Positions 62,722-64,000 of a DNA stretch of 64,000 bases are shown here, piece after piece. Made by a program: the position numbers and the translations under genes. The DNA comes from Granulicella aggregans (GTDB lineage: Bacteria; Acidobacteriota; Terriglobia; Terriglobales; Acidobacteriaceae). Every line of letters starts with the position of its first letter. The stretch's first letter is position 1. Under the pieces are notes generated by a model. It saw only the letters and a list, made by a program, of their open reading frames with translations, did not search any database and was not told the origin of the DNA. The DNA is taken from assembly GCF_025685565.1 (NCBI RefSeq), contig NZ_JAGSYE010000006.1:62001-126000 (forward strand). Reading direction: 5' to 3'.

Positions 62722-64000
62722 TTATCGCGCCGCCGCAATCTCTACCAAACCAGACTCCTCGGCTACCGTTCGCTTCAACTGCCCGCACGCGGCGTAGATG
62801 TCCCGCCCGCGCGGTCTGCGGATGTACGTCGGCAACCCGCCATCGATCAGCATCTTCTGAAAGATCGCCACGTCTTCCGGCGTCGGCTGATGATACGCAA
62901 TTCCCGGCCCGGGATTCCAGACGATGAGATTGACCTTCGCCTTCGTCCCTCCGAGCAGTGCCAGTACCTCCCGCGCATGCTCGGGCCGGTCATTCACCCC
63001 GCCAAGCAGAACATATTCGAAGGTGACATACTCCCGTTTGCCGAGCGGAATCGTATCGACCGCTTCGAGCAGGGCCGCGATGTTCCACTTGCGCGTAATC
63101 GGCATCACCTCGGCGCGGACCTTGTCGTTTGAGGCATTGAGCGAAAGCGCCAGCTTGGGCCTCACACTCTCCTGCGCAAATCGGCGGATCGCCGGCTCAA
63201 TGCCGCTGGTTGAGACCGTCATCCGCGACTCCGGAATCCCCATCGCCCCGCTCAGCAGCCGCACGCTATCCATAAACGCGTCGTAGTTCAGGAAGGGCTC
63301 GCCCATGCCCATGTAGACCAGGTTGATCCGGTCCTGACCCACCTTGATTCCCTGCCGCGCCAACACCGAGGCAACCTGCCCCGCGATCTCGCCAGCCGTC
63401 AGGTTGCGCTTGATCCCCAGCTTCGCCGTCAGGCAGAACTGGCAGTTGACCGCGCACCCCACCTGGCTCGAGATGCAGATGGTCGCGCGCCGGTAGCCAC
63501 TCTTCTCCAACGTCCCAACGTCCTGAAACCTCTTCCTCGCAGCTGGGGGGCGGACAATAGAATTGCCGTCATTCTGCCCCTGAGCTTGCCGAAGGGGAAG
63601 AATCCCCGCATTGGCTTCATCTTCGCCACCAATCTCAATCAGATCAACCTCACCGGCCTCCTCCGCAGCGGCTTCGCTTCCATCCCCGCGCTCGCCGCCA
63701 TCACCTTCGGGCATCCATACGGTCTCGACGGTCTCGCCGTCGTCCATCCGCATCAGGTAGCGTTCGGTTCCGTCGATCGACGTCGCCGTCTGCGCAATCT
63801 TCGGGCGACCCACGACATAGCCTTCAGCCGCCAGCCGATCGCGAACTTCAATCGGCAGCGTTGTAATCTCCGCCAGCGACTCGACACGCCCCTTGTAGAG
63901 CGCCTCAAAGATCTGAGTCGCCCGATACTTCGTCAGCCCGAGGCCTCCCACCAGCTCCTGCAACTCCGCCAGCGTCTTCCCGAAGAGAGCCTTGCCAACA
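62722..64000 (-). CDS. rlmN: 23S rRNA (adenine-2503-C2) methyltransferase RlmN, 5' end outside window
   Basis: Open to the right edge; 425 codons are in view, and the apparent start at 63963 is a TTG within the family's N-terminal helical region, which continues upstream as LFGKTLAELQELVGGLG. Radical SAM cluster CAVNCQFC (CxxxCxxC) and C-terminal Cys in YAACGQLKR are intact. Between TVWMPEGDGG and RRATICISSQ there is an unusually long linker, part of which is a dispersed DNA repeat read in frame (63565-63612). Confidence 0.93.
   Translation of the reverse strand, partial: VGKALFGKTLAELQELVGGLGLTKYRATQIFEALYKGRVESLAEITTLPIEVRDRLAAEGYVVGRPKIAQTATSIDGTERYLMRMDDGETVETVWMPEGDGGERGDGSEAAAEEAGEVDLIEIGGEDEANAGILPLRQAQGQNDGNSIVRPPAARKRFQDVGTLEKSGYRRATICISSQVGCAVNCQFCLTAKLGIKRNLTAGEIAGQVASVLARQGIKVGQDRINLVYMGMGEPFLNYDAFMDSVRLLSGAMGIPESRMTVSTSGIEPAIRRFAQESVRPKLALSLNASNDKVRAEVMPITRKWNIAALLEAVDTIPLGKREYVTFEYVLLGGVNDRPEHAREVLALLGGTKAKVNLIVWNPGPGIAYHQPTPEDVAIFQKMLIDGGLPTYIRRPRGRDIYAACGQLKRTVAEESGLVEIAAAR
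63565..63612. repeat. dispersed repeat inserted in frame within rlmN
   Basis: Carries TGAGCTTGCCGAAGGGG and GAAGAATCCCCGCATT; the latter is identical to 31157-31172. On the rlmN strand it encodes NAGILPLRQAQGQND, and PLRQAQG is the usual translation of this repeat class. Confidence 0.75.

Overview
This window is GC-rich, gene-dense chromosomal DNA. It most likely comes from an acidobacterium of the Terriglobia type (Granulicella, Edaphobacter or Terriglobus relatives). The main reasons are two adjacent secreted von Willebrand A proteins of the kind called VWFA-related acidobacterial domain, a CRTAC1/ASPIC-UnbV secreted protein, TonB-like and regulatory-like secreted proteins, and dispersed palindromic intergenic repeats. 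Genus assignment is inference. About 58 genes are supported. Most are housekeeping genes with short gaps on alternating strands.

Left edge (1-1720): a retron. The minus strand carries the N-terminal 220 residues of a myxobacterial-type retron reverse transcriptase, running off the window. Immediately upstream lies a 168-nt structured region bounded by a 14-bp perfect inverted repeat, which fits the msr-msd non-coding RNA. A rhodanese gene diverges from it. A near-perfect 30-bp palindrome centred on a consensus ParB-binding parS site follows.

1.7-12.5 kb: nfo, a diflavin-type reductase, rpsA, a cupin, pdxH, fabI, and a minus-strand cell-wall group (amidase, GerMN protein, murI, EVE protein), then a DUF1015 protein. 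12.8-21.7 kb: two VWA proteins, an ABC exporter, and a 1497-residue NdvB-like protein that has the glycosyltransferase and glycoamylase-like parts but no phosphorylase part. 21.8-25.1 kb: cheW-cheA-cheY-cheX, compact, with no receptor or methylation genes. 25.1-29.1 kb: amidohydrolase and the metY-metX methionine operon, preceded by a 19-codon cysteine-rich leader peptide and a terminator-like hairpin that suggest attenuation by cysteine supply.

29-46 kb: ABC-F ATPase, small proteins, alpha-amylase, purQ, a membrane diguanylate cyclase, a CpsB-type phosphatase, a Tat-exported aldo/keto reductase, a diheme cytochrome, kdsC, and secreted proteins. 46.7-49.1 kb: groES-groEL with a CIRCE operator. 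49.2-50 kb: an isolated, more AT-rich DUF3800 gene. 50.6-60.7 kb: htpG and a complete potassium-uptake locus: a 34-residue membrane protein, kdpF, kdpA, kdpB and kdpC, then kdpE. The KdpD sensor is split into two divergent genes. Right edge: a CRTAC1 protein and rlmN, whose 5' end lies outside the window and which carries a dispersed repeat inserted in frame.

All calls come from reading the sequence and translations. No database search or structure prediction was run.
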